Source of the DNA: an uncultured Burkholderiales bacterium
GTDB taxonomy: Bacteria > Pseudomonadota > Gammaproteobacteria > Burkholderiales > Burkholderiaceae_C
DNA: 13,203 bases
NCBI GenBank assembly: GCA_903856875.1
Contig: CAIODE010000575.1
Location: forward strand, 1-13,203
Reading direction: 5' to 3'
The notes below the pieces were generated by a model. It did not search any database. It was not told the origin of the DNA and saw nothing but the letters and a program-made list of their open reading frames with translations. Within the stretch, counting starts at the first letter, position 1. The number at the start of each line of letters is the position of its first letter. This document shows, one piece after another, positions 7,088 to 13,203 of this stretch. A program made the position numbers and the translations under genes.

Positions 7088-8188
7088 CTATTCCTTTGCC
7101 CCTAATTCAATGGCCAATTCTCGACCCTTGGCAAGAACAGCTTCACTGGATTGTGCTGCTTGGATGGAAGTAGGCCAGCCTTGCATGTGCTGTTCACTGA
7201 TGGCTGCTAACGCATCTATCCAAATGGGCTCGTCGTTCATACAAGGGATGTAATTGAAGGTCTTGCCGCCGGCATGCAAAAACGCTTCGCGTCCTTCCAT
7301 GCTAATTTCTTCCAAAGTCTCAAGGCAGTCACCAGTAAAACCAGGGCACACCACATCGACACTTTGTATGCCCCCTTGAGCCATTGCAATGAGCGTTGGC
7401 TCGGTGTAGGGCTCTAACCATTTGGCTTTGCCAAATCGAGATTGGAATGTGACTTTGTATTGATCTTTCGACAGACCTAATTTTTCGGCCAAAAGTCGGC
7501 CTGTTTTGTAACATTCGCAATGGTAGGGATCGCCCAATTGCAGGGTCCGTTCAGGCACACCATGAAAGCTCATGACAAGTTGTTCTGCACGGCCATGGGT
7601 TGCCCAATTTTTTTGAATGCCTGCAGCCAAAGCTTGGATGTAACCATCGTGATCGTGATAGTGATTCACAAAGCGAAATTCTGGCAAATTTCGAGTTTTT
7701 AAACCCCAACGATAGACTGCGTCAAAAACGGGTGCAGTGGTTGTTGCACTGTATTGAGGGTAAGCGGTCATCATCAAAATGCGTGTGACACCTTCTTGTC
7801 GGAAAGCAGTCAGTTGGGATTCGATGCTCGGTTGGCCATAGGTCATAGCGTACTTGACGGCCACTTCATGGCCATCTGATTTTAATTTTTCCGCCAAACC
7901 CAAAGCTTGTTTTTCGGTCCAGACCCGCAATGGCGAGCCTTCTGCTGTCCAAATGCTGGCGTATTTGGCGGCAGATTTGGCAGGCCGAATTCGCAAAATA
8001 ATGCCATGCAAAATAAGCCACCAAATGGCTTTGGGAATTTCGACCACGCGAGAATCTCCCAGGAACTGGGCCAAATATTGGCGCAGAGCGGGTGCTGTGG
8101 GCTCTTTAGGGGTGCCTAGGTTGCAGTACAGGACGGCTGTCTTTGCAGCTTGCCCATGTTGGTAAGGGGGTTCTTTTTGAAATGCCAT
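7088..8188 (-). CDS. hemH: Ferrochelatase HemH
   Basis: HemH inserts ferrous iron into protoporphyrin IX, the last step of protoheme synthesis; in Gram-negatives it is soluble or membrane-associated. The 366-residue protein has the catalytic His209 in MSFHGVP, the conserved SRFGKAKWLEPYT block at 250-262, and CPGFTGDCLETLEEI at 281-295, in which Glu290 corresponds to the conserved active-site acid. FNYIPCMND near 311-319 is also characteristic. Length fits the betaproteobacterial form. The minus-strand ATG at 8188 is preceded by GGGAGAG about 8 bases upstream, a strong ribosome site. It faces afuC tail to tail and is divergent from the HAD gene, with 18 bases between start codons, so its promoter must lie inside the neighbouring coding sequence or in that tiny gap. 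The sequence looks intact. Confidence 0.96.
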   Translation of the reverse strand: MAFQKEPPYQHGQAAKTAVLYCNLGTPKEPTAPALRQYLAQFLGDSRVVEIPKAIWWLILHGIILRIRPAKSAAKYASIWTAEGSPLRVWTEKQALGLAEKLKSDGHEVAVKYAMTYGQPSIESQLTAFRQEGVTRILMMTAYPQYSATTTAPVFDAVYRWGLKTRNLPEFRFVNHYHDHDGYIQALAAGIQKNWATHGRAEQLVMSFHGVPERTLQLGDPYHCECYKTGRLLAEKLGLSKDQYKVTFQSRFGKAKWLEPYTEPTLIAMAQGGIQSVDVVCPGFTGDCLETLEEISMEGREAFLHAGGKTFNYIPCMNDEPIWIDALAAISEQHMQGWPTSIQAAQSSEAVLAKGRELAIELGAKE

Positions 8189-8206
8189 GCGTTATTCTCT
8201 CCCACC

Positions 8207-8905
8207 ATGATCGACTTTTCAAAAATTAAAGCCATCTCCCTCGATTTAGATGACACTTTGTGGCCCGTTTGGCCCACGATTGGTCGCGCAGAGGAGGCAT
8301 TGGCGTTGTGGTTGGCTGAAAAAGCCCCCGCAACAGCGCCCTTGTGTGCCATACCAGGTTATCAACGTCAAATTCGCGAGGCCATGCCAGCACTGCGGCC
8401 TGACCTTGGCAATGATTTGTCAGCCTTAAGGCGTGAAGCTATCCGGGTGTTGCTCGAAAGAGCAGGGGAGGACCCTGGTTTAGCCGAGCCAGCTTTCGAG
8501 GTCTTTTTTGAGGCCCGACAAAAGGTCATTTTTTTTGAAGATGCGCTTTCGACCTTGGACTTTCTCAAATCCAGATACCCCATGGTGGCGCTCTCAAATG
8601 GCAATGCAGATGTCCAGAAAGTGGGGTTGAACGGCTACTTTGTGGCAGCTTTTAACCCCATCAACTTAGGTGTGGGAAAGCCTGACCCCAAAATGTTTCA
8701 TGCGGGTGCTCGGGCCTTGGGTGTATTGCCCGAAGCAATTTTGCACATTGGCGATGATCCCCATCTGGACGTGGTGGCGGCGCAGCGTGCTGGATTGCAA
8801 GCGGTGTGGTTGAACCGTGAAGAAAAACCTTGGGCGCATGAAGATCACCCAGCCCCTTTCACGGTGAGCAGCCTGAAAGTACTTTGTGATGCATGGCCGC
8901 ATTGA
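8207..8905 (+). CDS. HAD-superfamily hydrolase (subfamily IA-like phosphatase)
   Basis: This is a cytoplasmic haloacid-dehalogenase-fold hydrolase of 232 residues, probably a small-molecule phosphatase. Motif I is DLDDT at 13-17 (nucleophile Asp13, acid/base Asp15), motif II is LSNGN with Ser130, motif III is Lys158 in GKPDP, and motif IV is GDD at 182-184, followed by Asp188. The helical insert between motifs I and II fits a C1 cap as in phosphoglycolate phosphatase or YjjG-like nucleotidases. The ATG at 8207 starts just before the core (MIDFSKIKAISLDLDD); a TTG at 8150 in the same frame would add 19 unlikely residues and overlap hemH. No Shine-Dalgarno site is visible upstream. The substrate cannot be read from sequence. 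Its divergent pairing with hemH is the only context clue and does not prove a link to heme synthesis. Confidence 0.9.
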   Translation: MIDFSKIKAISLDLDDTLWPVWPTIGRAEEALALWLAEKAPATAPLCAIPGYQRQIREAMPALRPDLGNDLSALRREAIRVLLERAGEDPGLAEPAFEVFFEARQKVIFFEDALSTLDFLKSRYPMVALSNGNADVQKVGLNGYFVAAFNPINLGVGKPDPKMFHAGARALGVLPEAILHIGDDPHLDVVAAQRAGLQAVWLNREEKPWAHEDHPAPFTVSSLKVLCDAWPH

Positions 8906-8974
8906 TTTGAGCGGAGAAAAAATGACTTTGAAAATGGACGGCATCGGTGCATTTTGTAAGCTTCGTGATCAAAA

Positions 8975-10309
8975 TCAAGGCACTGCTTGAATGCCTGAAA
9001 TGACGGCGCCTTCTAGAGTTGCAGGGTAGGGCCCTTCAACATAGTCGCCACACACCGTGATGCCCTGGCAGGGTTTTGCGCTGGGTCTTTTTAAATTGGG
9101 TGTGCAGGCAAAAGTCGCTCTTTTTTCAACCACAGTTTGAATCACGTTGAAGGCGTCGATAAGCAAAGTGGCTTGGCCAAGCTGAATCAATAACGCCCTC
9201 AATTGCCCCAAGACCTGCTGTGTCACATCTTCTTTGCTTAACTTGTTGGCGCTGACCACGAAGGCCAGCAAACCTGGCGTATGGGCTTCAGTGTAGATTT
9301 GACCGCGGTCGAAAGCGAATTGAGCTGGTGAACCTTGGGCCGTTCTGAGTGCCAACATCGACTGTGGCAATTTGAAATCTAAGGGTCCCTGAACATACAC
9401 CGTGGCAATGGTTTCATGCTTCAGTTGATGGGCTGTTGCTGCCCACGCTGAGTTGAATGCTTCAAGCAAATGCGCGGCTTCCCATGCTGGCGTTGCAATG
9501 ATCAGGTGGTCAAACTGGTCATCCCCTAATTGCCAACGAAAGCTCGGATTGGAGTTGTTGCTCAAATCAACAATGCTTTCGATCCTTTGGCCGGTATGGC
9601 AAGAGACGCCATTTTTTTCTAGCCACTTAATGGCTGCATGCGGAAAGAGGTCACCCAAATCCAGCCTAGGAAGCAAGAGATCAGAACTTCCAACAGGTCC
9701 AAAGAGCGCATCTTTCATAATGCGTAAAAAAACGCTGCCGCTGGCTTCGTGCGCTGGGGTATTGAGTGCAGAGACGCACAAGGGTTCCATCAAGTCTTGC
9801 CAAACAGTGGGTGTCATGTTCTGGCAAAGATCGGCCACAGTCAGATGATCTTCGCATTCAAAGCGCATGCGTTGCCATTTCCATGCAGTTTTAAGAAGTT
9901 GCCACTTATCTACAAAGCGCCAAGAGGGATTCAAGGCAATGCCTTGCAGAAGGTTCATGGGAAACGATTTGTTGGGAAGCGACAGTCCTGAGCCATCTGC
10001 GTACCTCAAATCGAGAGGGCGTCGCCAAAATACTTTTTCTAAATTGACTCCTACAGTCTGCATCAAGGACAGAGTCTGTTGATAAGCGCCAATCAAGATG
10101 TGTTGGCCATTGTCTAGGGTGGGGTGGTCTTCAAAACTGGGTTTGATAGACCGTGCACGTCCGCCCCAAAATCTGCTGGCTTCTAGCAGGGTCACTTGAT
10201 GGCCCTTTTGCGTGGCAGTAATGGCTGCAGCCAAGCCTGCCCAGCCGGCACCCACAATGGCGATTTTCAAACGCTGGCTCAAAGTCGTCCAAGCGCTTGC
10301 ACTTTCCAT
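8975..10309 (-). CDS. hpnE: Hydroxysqualene dehydroxylase HpnE (FAD-dependent)
   Basis: HpnE reduces hydroxysqualene to squalene, the last of the three HpnCDE steps from farnesyl diphosphate. The N-terminus has the Rossmann FAD motif IAIVGAGWAGLAAA (Gly20, Gly22, Gly25), the ribose-binding Glu43, and GGRA at 49-52. DNGQHILIGAY follows shortly after and is typical of the squalene-associated desaturase-like family. The C-terminus has CGDYVEGPYPATLEGAVISG, the FAD-closing motif of amine-oxidase/phytoene-desaturase folds. The start is uncertain. ATG at 10309 (used here, about 444 residues) overlaps hpnD by 31 bases; GTG at 10318 adds three residues; TTG at 10282 would overlap the hpnD stop by four bases (TTGA) and begin only a few residues before the FAD strand. 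None has a clear ribosome site. It is last in the hpnCDE operon. A carotenoid desaturase is less likely given the two preceding synthases. Confidence 0.9.
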   Translation of the reverse strand: MESASAWTTLSQRLKIAIVGAGWAGLAAAITATQKGHQVTLLEASRFWGGRARSIKPSFEDHPTLDNGQHILIGAYQQTLSLMQTVGVNLEKVFWRRPLDLRYADGSGLSLPNKSFPMNLLQGIALNPSWRFVDKWQLLKTAWKWQRMRFECEDHLTVADLCQNMTPTVWQDLMEPLCVSALNTPAHEASGSVFLRIMKDALFGPVGSSDLLLPRLDLGDLFPHAAIKWLEKNGVSCHTGQRIESIVDLSNNSNPSFRWQLGDDQFDHLIIATPAWEAAHLLEAFNSAWAATAHQLKHETIATVYVQGPLDFKLPQSMLALRTAQGSPAQFAFDRGQIYTEAHTPGLLAFVVSANKLSKEDVTQQVLGQLRALLIQLGQATLLIDAFNVIQTVVEKRATFACTPNLKRPSAKPCQGITVCGDYVEGPYPATLEGAVISGIQAVP

Positions 10310-11118
10310 GCAAGCCACAACTTACGCAGGGGTGTGAGTGCAATGCGCTGGTGCAGGACTTGAAAATTGTCTGCCTCTATTTCACGCAAAAGGGTCCGGT
10401 AAATGCTGGCCATCATCAGGCCTGGTTTTTGGTTTTGTCTGTCTGCCGCTGGCAGCATGGCAAAGGCTTCTTCATACAAGCAATGCGCGCGGGCGGCCTG
10501 AAATTTCATCAGTGCTGTGAAGCGATCGGAGTATTGCCTTTGCATCAAATCTTGTACTTTGACATCAAATTGTTTCAGTTCATCAATGGGCAAGTAGATG
10601 CGGCCACGCAGGGCATCTTCACCCACATCGCGCAAAATATTGGTGAGCTGAAAAGCTAAACCAAGCTTGTGCGCATACTGCGTTGTGGCGGTGTCTGTTT
10701 GGCCGAAAATTTGGGCGGCCACTTCTCCGACCACGCCCGCTACCAAATGGCAATACCTTTGCAAACCAGCGTAGTCCAAGTAACGAGTCTGAGTCAGGTC
10801 CATTTGGCAACCTTCAATGACCGACAACAAATGATGCGTTTCAATGCCGTATTCTTTCACGTGCGGCATCAGGGCTAGCATGACGGGGTGAGTGGCTTGG
10901 CCGTCAAAAGATTGAATGACTTCTTTCTGCCACCAAGCCAATTTGCTTTGAGCCACACTTGGATCCGAGATTTCATCGACCACATCATCCACTTCACGGC
11001 AAAACGCATAAAAAGAGGTGATGGCAGCCCGCCTGTTGGCCGGTAGAAAAAGGAATGCGTAATAAAAGCTGCTGCCAGAACTGGCCGCTTTTTGTTGGAC
11101 GTACTCTTGAGGTGTCAT
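10279..11118 (-). CDS. hpnD: Presqualene diphosphate synthase HpnD
   Basis: HpnD condenses two farnesyl diphosphates to presqualene diphosphate, the first HpnCDE step. The 279-residue protein is an all-helical trans-isoprenyl diphosphate synthase relative. The two Mg-binding Asp-rich motifs are visible: DDVVDE at 44-49 (Asp44, Asp48) and RDVGED at 163-168 (Asp164, Asp168), followed by the conserved ALRGRIYLP. The ATG at 11118 overlaps the hpnC stop as ATGA, and GGGAGA sits about 10 bases upstream. The same frame stays open further upstream inside hpnC, but that extension has no family similarity. It is distinguished from HpnC by SFYAFCREVDD and by being second in the operon. Phytoene synthase (CrtB) is the main alternative because the fold and motifs are shared; the adjacent hpnC and hpnE argue against it. 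Confidence 0.92.
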   Translation of the reverse strand: MTPQEYVQQKAASSGSSFYYAFLFLPANRRAAITSFYAFCREVDDVVDEISDPSVAQSKLAWWQKEVIQSFDGQATHPVMLALMPHVKEYGIETHHLLSVIEGCQMDLTQTRYLDYAGLQRYCHLVAGVVGEVAAQIFGQTDTATTQYAHKLGLAFQLTNILRDVGEDALRGRIYLPIDELKQFDVKVQDLMQRQYSDRFTALMKFQAARAHCLYEEAFAMLPAADRQNQKPGLMMASIYRTLLREIEADNFQVLHQRIALTPLRKLWLAWKVQALGRL

Positions 11119-11960
11119 GGTGCTTGATTCTCCCACTGTCTGGGGCGCATCCAAAGAGCACGCCACAACATCAGGGGAAAGTCCCAAGCTCGCAGGCGTG
11201 GCCGCTTGCTTAAAACTTGAGGTCCGAGTGCTCTGACTTTTTCCAAAATTCGCAAACCGCCTTGAACCACCAGCCTCAATTCCCATCCGGCACGGCCGGG
11301 TACTTGATGCACCAAGGGTGCGCCCTGCATCATGAGTTGATGGGCATGTGCACAAAGCTCTTCAATCAGAAGTGAGGTCTCTTTGTGCAATTGGTCTTGC
11401 GGTAAATAAAATCGGCCTCGGGGAATATCTTCACTCAAGTCTTGCCAAAAATTGATCAACTGCAGTGCGCTGCAAATGGCATCACTTCTCAGTAAGGCCT
11501 GTGCATCTTTCACGTTATAGAGGTGCAATAACAAACGACCCACAGGATTGGCCGAAAGCTGGCAGTAGCCTAACAATGCCAAAAGGTTAGGGTAAGTGGC
11601 GCCTTGGGCTGTGGCTTTCACATCTTGTTCAAAGGCTTTCAACAAATCGTCTAATAAATGAACGGGCAATGTGAATTGATTAATCACTTGATGCAAAGGT
11701 GAAAAAATCTCAGCTTGATCAACCGATGCCTCTTTGGGCGCTAGCAACGCCAGCCGAAAAGCCATCAATAAATTCAAACGCTCTTCGGTGCTGAGAGGGC
11801 CTTCATCGGCGATGTCATCTGCCGCACGGGCGAAGGCGTAAATGGCGGCGATGGCCGGACGAAGGTGTGGCGGACACAGAATAGAAGCCACCGGAAAATT
11901 TTCAGGGTGCGTGATGGGAAGGGCTTGAACTTCCTGAGGGTTTGCTTGTTTGGTCAGCAT
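11115..11960 (-). CDS. hpnC: Hydroxysqualene synthase HpnC
   Basis: HpnC converts presqualene diphosphate to hydroxysqualene, the second step of the bacterial squalene route. The 281-residue protein starts at ATG 11960 and has the HpnC-like N-terminal block ENFPVASILCPPHLRPAIAAIYAFARAADD. Asp-rich motif 1 is DDIADE at 48-53 (Asp48, Asp52), and motif 2 is QDLSED at 173-178 (Asp174, Asp178), followed by IPRGRFYLP. It is the first gene of the operon and ends in a four-base ATGA overlap with hpnD, implying coupled translation and matched amounts of the partner enzymes. The ribosome site is weak (AAGAAA close to the start). Its promoter must lie in the 80-base gap shared with the divergent efflux operon. 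I could not pick a convincing minus-strand promoter there. Confidence 0.92.
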   Translation of the reverse strand: MLTKQANPQEVQALPITHPENFPVASILCPPHLRPAIAAIYAFARAADDIADEGPLSTEERLNLLMAFRLALLAPKEASVDQAEIFSPLHQVINQFTLPVHLLDDLLKAFEQDVKATAQGATYPNLLALLGYCQLSANPVGRLLLHLYNVKDAQALLRSDAICSALQLINFWQDLSEDIPRGRFYLPQDQLHKETSLLIEELCAHAHQLMMQGAPLVHQVPGRAGWELRLVVQGGLRILEKVRALGPQVLSKRPRLRAWDFPLMLWRALWMRPRQWENQAP

Positions 11961-11978
11961 GGTTTCTTGTATTTTCGC

Positions 11979-12007
11979 TTGACAAGCCTCATGGATTACC
12001 CTAGATT
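11979..12007 (+). promoter_or_regulatory. Sigma-70-type promoter of the RND efflux operon
   Basis: A perfect -35 hexamer TTGACA lies at 11979-11984, followed by a 17-base spacer and TAGATT at 12002-12007 (4 of 6 to the -10 consensus). The predicted start is about 12014, giving a leader of roughly 27 nucleotides before the ATG at 12041. The -35 also sits inside a short hairpin-like GCTTG-A-CAAGC (11978-11988), which may be chance. This is the clearest promoter in the window; it is a visual match, not an experimental one. Confidence 0.6.
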
Positions 12008-12028
12008 ACTAACCAGTCAGTCATTAAT
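12005..12028. promoter_or_regulatory. Palindromic candidate operator over the efflux promoter (TetR-type-like)
   Basis: An imperfect dyad overlaps the -10 and the predicted transcription start. One centre, between 12014 and 12015, gives the pattern ACTnACnnGTnAGT (12008-12021), extended by AT at the left end (12005-12006) and AT at the right end (12023-12024). A second centre, between 12016 and 12017, pairs ATTA (12005-12008) with TAAT (12025-12028), plus inner matches. The core contains tandem CAGT units (ACCAGTCAGTCA). Palindromes of this style at RND pump promoters are commonly bound by TetR/AcrR-family repressors, which block polymerase from this position. No regulator gene is visible in the window, so the assignment is inferred. 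The site also lies upstream of the divergent hpnC and could affect it. Confidence 0.5.
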
Positions 12029-12040
12029 TCGGATTCTCCA

Positions 12041-13156
12041 ATGCCACAGCATGCCCTGCGCCTCACTTCTCTGCCCTTTTTGCTCTTTGCTCTGATTTTG
12101 AGCATGACAGCTTGTTCTCCCAAAAAAGAGACGCCAGAACCCATCCGATCAGTGAAGTTATTGACGGTGGGGTCATCTGAATTGAACGTGCAGGGCGAGT
12201 ACGCCGCCGAGGTGCGAGCGCGAACTGAAAGCCGATTGGGTTTTCGGGTGGGCGGCAAGATTTTGGTGCGTCAAGCTGAAGCGGGTCAACGCGTTCAAGC
12301 CGGACAGGTTTTGGCCGAAGTGGATGTTCAAGACTATGCGCTTGCAGCACAGGCTGCACAAGCTCAAGCGTTAGGCGCGCGCGCTCAGCGTGATTTGGCT
12401 GCTTCAGACTACAAACGCTACGAGGCCCTGCTGGCGCAAAATTTCATCAGTGCAGCTGAATTGGAAAGACGCTCCGCCAGCCTGAAGGCTGCGCAATCTT
12501 CCCTAGATCAAGCCCTTTCCCAAGCCCAATCGCAAGCCAATCAAGCTGGCTATGCCAAATTGCTGGCCACCACTTCTGGTGTGGTCACGGGTGTAGAAGC
12601 CGAGCCAGGGCAGGTTGTTTCCGCAGGGCAGCCAGTGCTTCGATTTGCGCACGATGGGCCTCGTGATGCCGTGTTTGCGGTGCCTGAGCATGTGGTGGGA
12701 CGCCTCAAATTGGGTCAAAAAATGTCGGTCACGGTAGGCAGCACAACACAAAGCTTTCAAGGGCGTGTGCGAGAAATCGGTTCAAGTGCCGATCCTGCCA
12801 CCCGAACCTTCACCGTTAAATTGGCATTGGAGAAAGCAGAGGCATTGCCCTTGGGCATCACACTGAATGTTCAGGCCCCCCAATTGGCAGGAAGCCAATC
12901 GGATGTGATCAAACTGCCGACCAGCGCATTGCGCCAAGAGGCCAAGCAAACCACCGTATGGGTCTTCGATCCACAGACTTCTACGGTGCTTTCCCAAGTG
13001 GTTCAAGTTGCCACTGCGGATGGCAATGAGGTGGTCATTGCCTCAGGTTTGAAGCCGGGGCAACAAGTTGTGAGTGCGGGCGTCCATGTGTTGTCGCCAG
13101 GTCAAAAAGTGACGGTCTACAACGCGCCCACGCTGTCAACACCTGTGGCAAAGTAA
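12041..13156 (+). CDS. RND efflux periplasmic adaptor (membrane fusion protein), lipoprotein
   Basis: This is the adaptor of a tripartite RND efflux pump (AcrA/MexA-type), joining the inner-membrane pump to an outer-membrane channel. It has 371 residues. The N-terminus is a lipoprotein signal with a hydrophobic stretch and SMTAC ending at Cys25, so the mature protein is probably anchored by lipid to the inner membrane. In order: first half of the lipoyl domain (about 65-95), an alpha-hairpin rich in Ala and Gln (about 97-167), the second lipoyl half (about 170-205, TTSGVVTGVEAEPGQVV), a beta-barrel (about 208-280), and a membrane-proximal domain (about 288-358). The ATG at 12041 has only a weak GGA 7 bases upstream. 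The pump gene begins 3 bases after its stop. Substrates cannot be deduced. Confidence 0.92.
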   Translation: MPQHALRLTSLPFLLFALILSMTACSPKKETPEPIRSVKLLTVGSSELNVQGEYAAEVRARTESRLGFRVGGKILVRQAEAGQRVQAGQVLAEVDVQDYALAAQAAQAQALGARAQRDLAASDYKRYEALLAQNFISAAELERRSASLKAAQSSLDQALSQAQSQANQAGYAKLLATTSGVVTGVEAEPGQVVSAGQPVLRFAHDGPRDAVFAVPEHVVGRLKLGQKMSVTVGSTTQSFQGRVREIGSSADPATRTFTVKLALEKAEALPLGITLNVQAPQLAGSQSDVIKLPTSALRQEAKQTTVWVFDPQTSTVLSQVVQVATADGNEVVIASGLKPGQQVVSAGVHVLSPGQKVTVYNAPTLSTPVAK

Positions 13157-13159
13157 ATC

Positions 13160-13203
13160 ATGCGAAAAGAACCAAAATTGGGTTTTAACCTGTCCAAGTG
13201 GGC
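13160..13203 (+). CDS. RND efflux pump inner-membrane subunit (3' truncated by window edge)
   Basis: Only the first 14 complete codons are present: an ATG at 13160 followed by MRKEPKLGFNLSKW. The FNLSKW stretch is the usual cytoplasmic lead-in before the first transmembrane helix of HAE1/AcrB-type RND transporters. Its position 3 bases after the adaptor stop fits the standard adaptor-pump operon order. Too little is visible to name the pump or comment on its proton-relay residues. No outer-membrane factor gene is in the window. Confidence 0.75.
   Translation, partial: MRKEPKLGFNLSKW

Noticed and set aside
2767..8188. Using the neighbouring hemH as support for iron import by the afu-like operon
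   Set aside because: hemH is on the opposite strand and convergent, so it is not in the same operon; adjacency alone says nothing about the ligand.
8177..8198. TTGAAA and TATTCT as a promoter for the HAD gene
   Set aside because: The spacing is only about 10 bases, incompatible with a sigma-70 promoter.
8931..8955. AAAATG...CATTTT inverted repeat between the HAD gene and hpnE, as a bidirectional terminator
   Set aside because: The stem is only six A/T-rich pairs with a 13-base loop and no proper T run, so it is too weak to call. The 69-base convergent gap otherwise shows nothing.
8975..11960. Carotenoid genes (crtB-like synthases and crtI-like desaturase)
   Set aside because: Two different synthases plus a DNGQHILIGAY-type desaturase in C-D-E order fit hpnCDE; carotenoid clusters normally have one CrtB and a CrtI with different N-terminal features.

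Overview
The window is a compact stretch of ordinary bacterial chromosome with moderate GC. It most resembles a betaproteobacterium of the Burkholderiales, with a Comamonadaceae flavour (Limnohabitans/Rhodoferax-like). This is inferred from protein style and gene content, namely a HAAT branched-chain amino-acid transporter, a fused AfuB-type permease, HemH and HpnCDE; no marker gene is present. I see no tRNA, rRNA, CRISPR array, insertion sequence, integrase or phage gene. No gap between genes exceeds about 110 bases.

Layout. (1) Positions 1-2660, plus strand: the tail of a LivF-type ATPase, then LivH and LivM permeases, packed as one operon. LivG and the binding protein are not in the window. 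(2) Positions 2767-7081, plus strand: a complete three-gene importer (periplasmic binding protein, 732-residue fused two-domain permease, CUT1/Fe-type ATPase), tightly coupled and preceded by its own candidate promoter. Such clusters are often labelled ferric-iron transporters. The binding protein instead carries a His-Asp...Glu arrangement matching, as I recall it, the hexose-phosphate site of AfuA, so a phosphorylated sugar or another organophosphate is the better guess. (3) Positions 7088-8905: ferrochelatase on the minus strand and a HAD phosphatase on the plus strand, divergent with only 18 bases between start codons. (4) Positions 8975-11960, minus strand: hpnC-hpnD-hpnE, the bacterial three-enzyme route from farnesyl diphosphate to squalene, with overlapping genes in pathway order. 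No squalene-hopene cyclase is in view. (5) Positions 12041-13203, plus strand: a lipoprotein periplasmic adaptor of an RND efflux pump, followed by the first 15 codons of the RND pump. A good sigma-70-like promoter with a palindrome over its -10 and start site lies upstream, which suggests control by a repressor, probably TetR-type.

How they work together. The two importers bring in amino acids and probably an organophosphate. hemH and hpnCDE are biosynthetic (heme; squalene for hopanoids). The RND genes form an export system. I see no sign of a new multi-gene system. The most useful leads are the probable substrate reassignment of the second importer and the operator at the efflux promoter.
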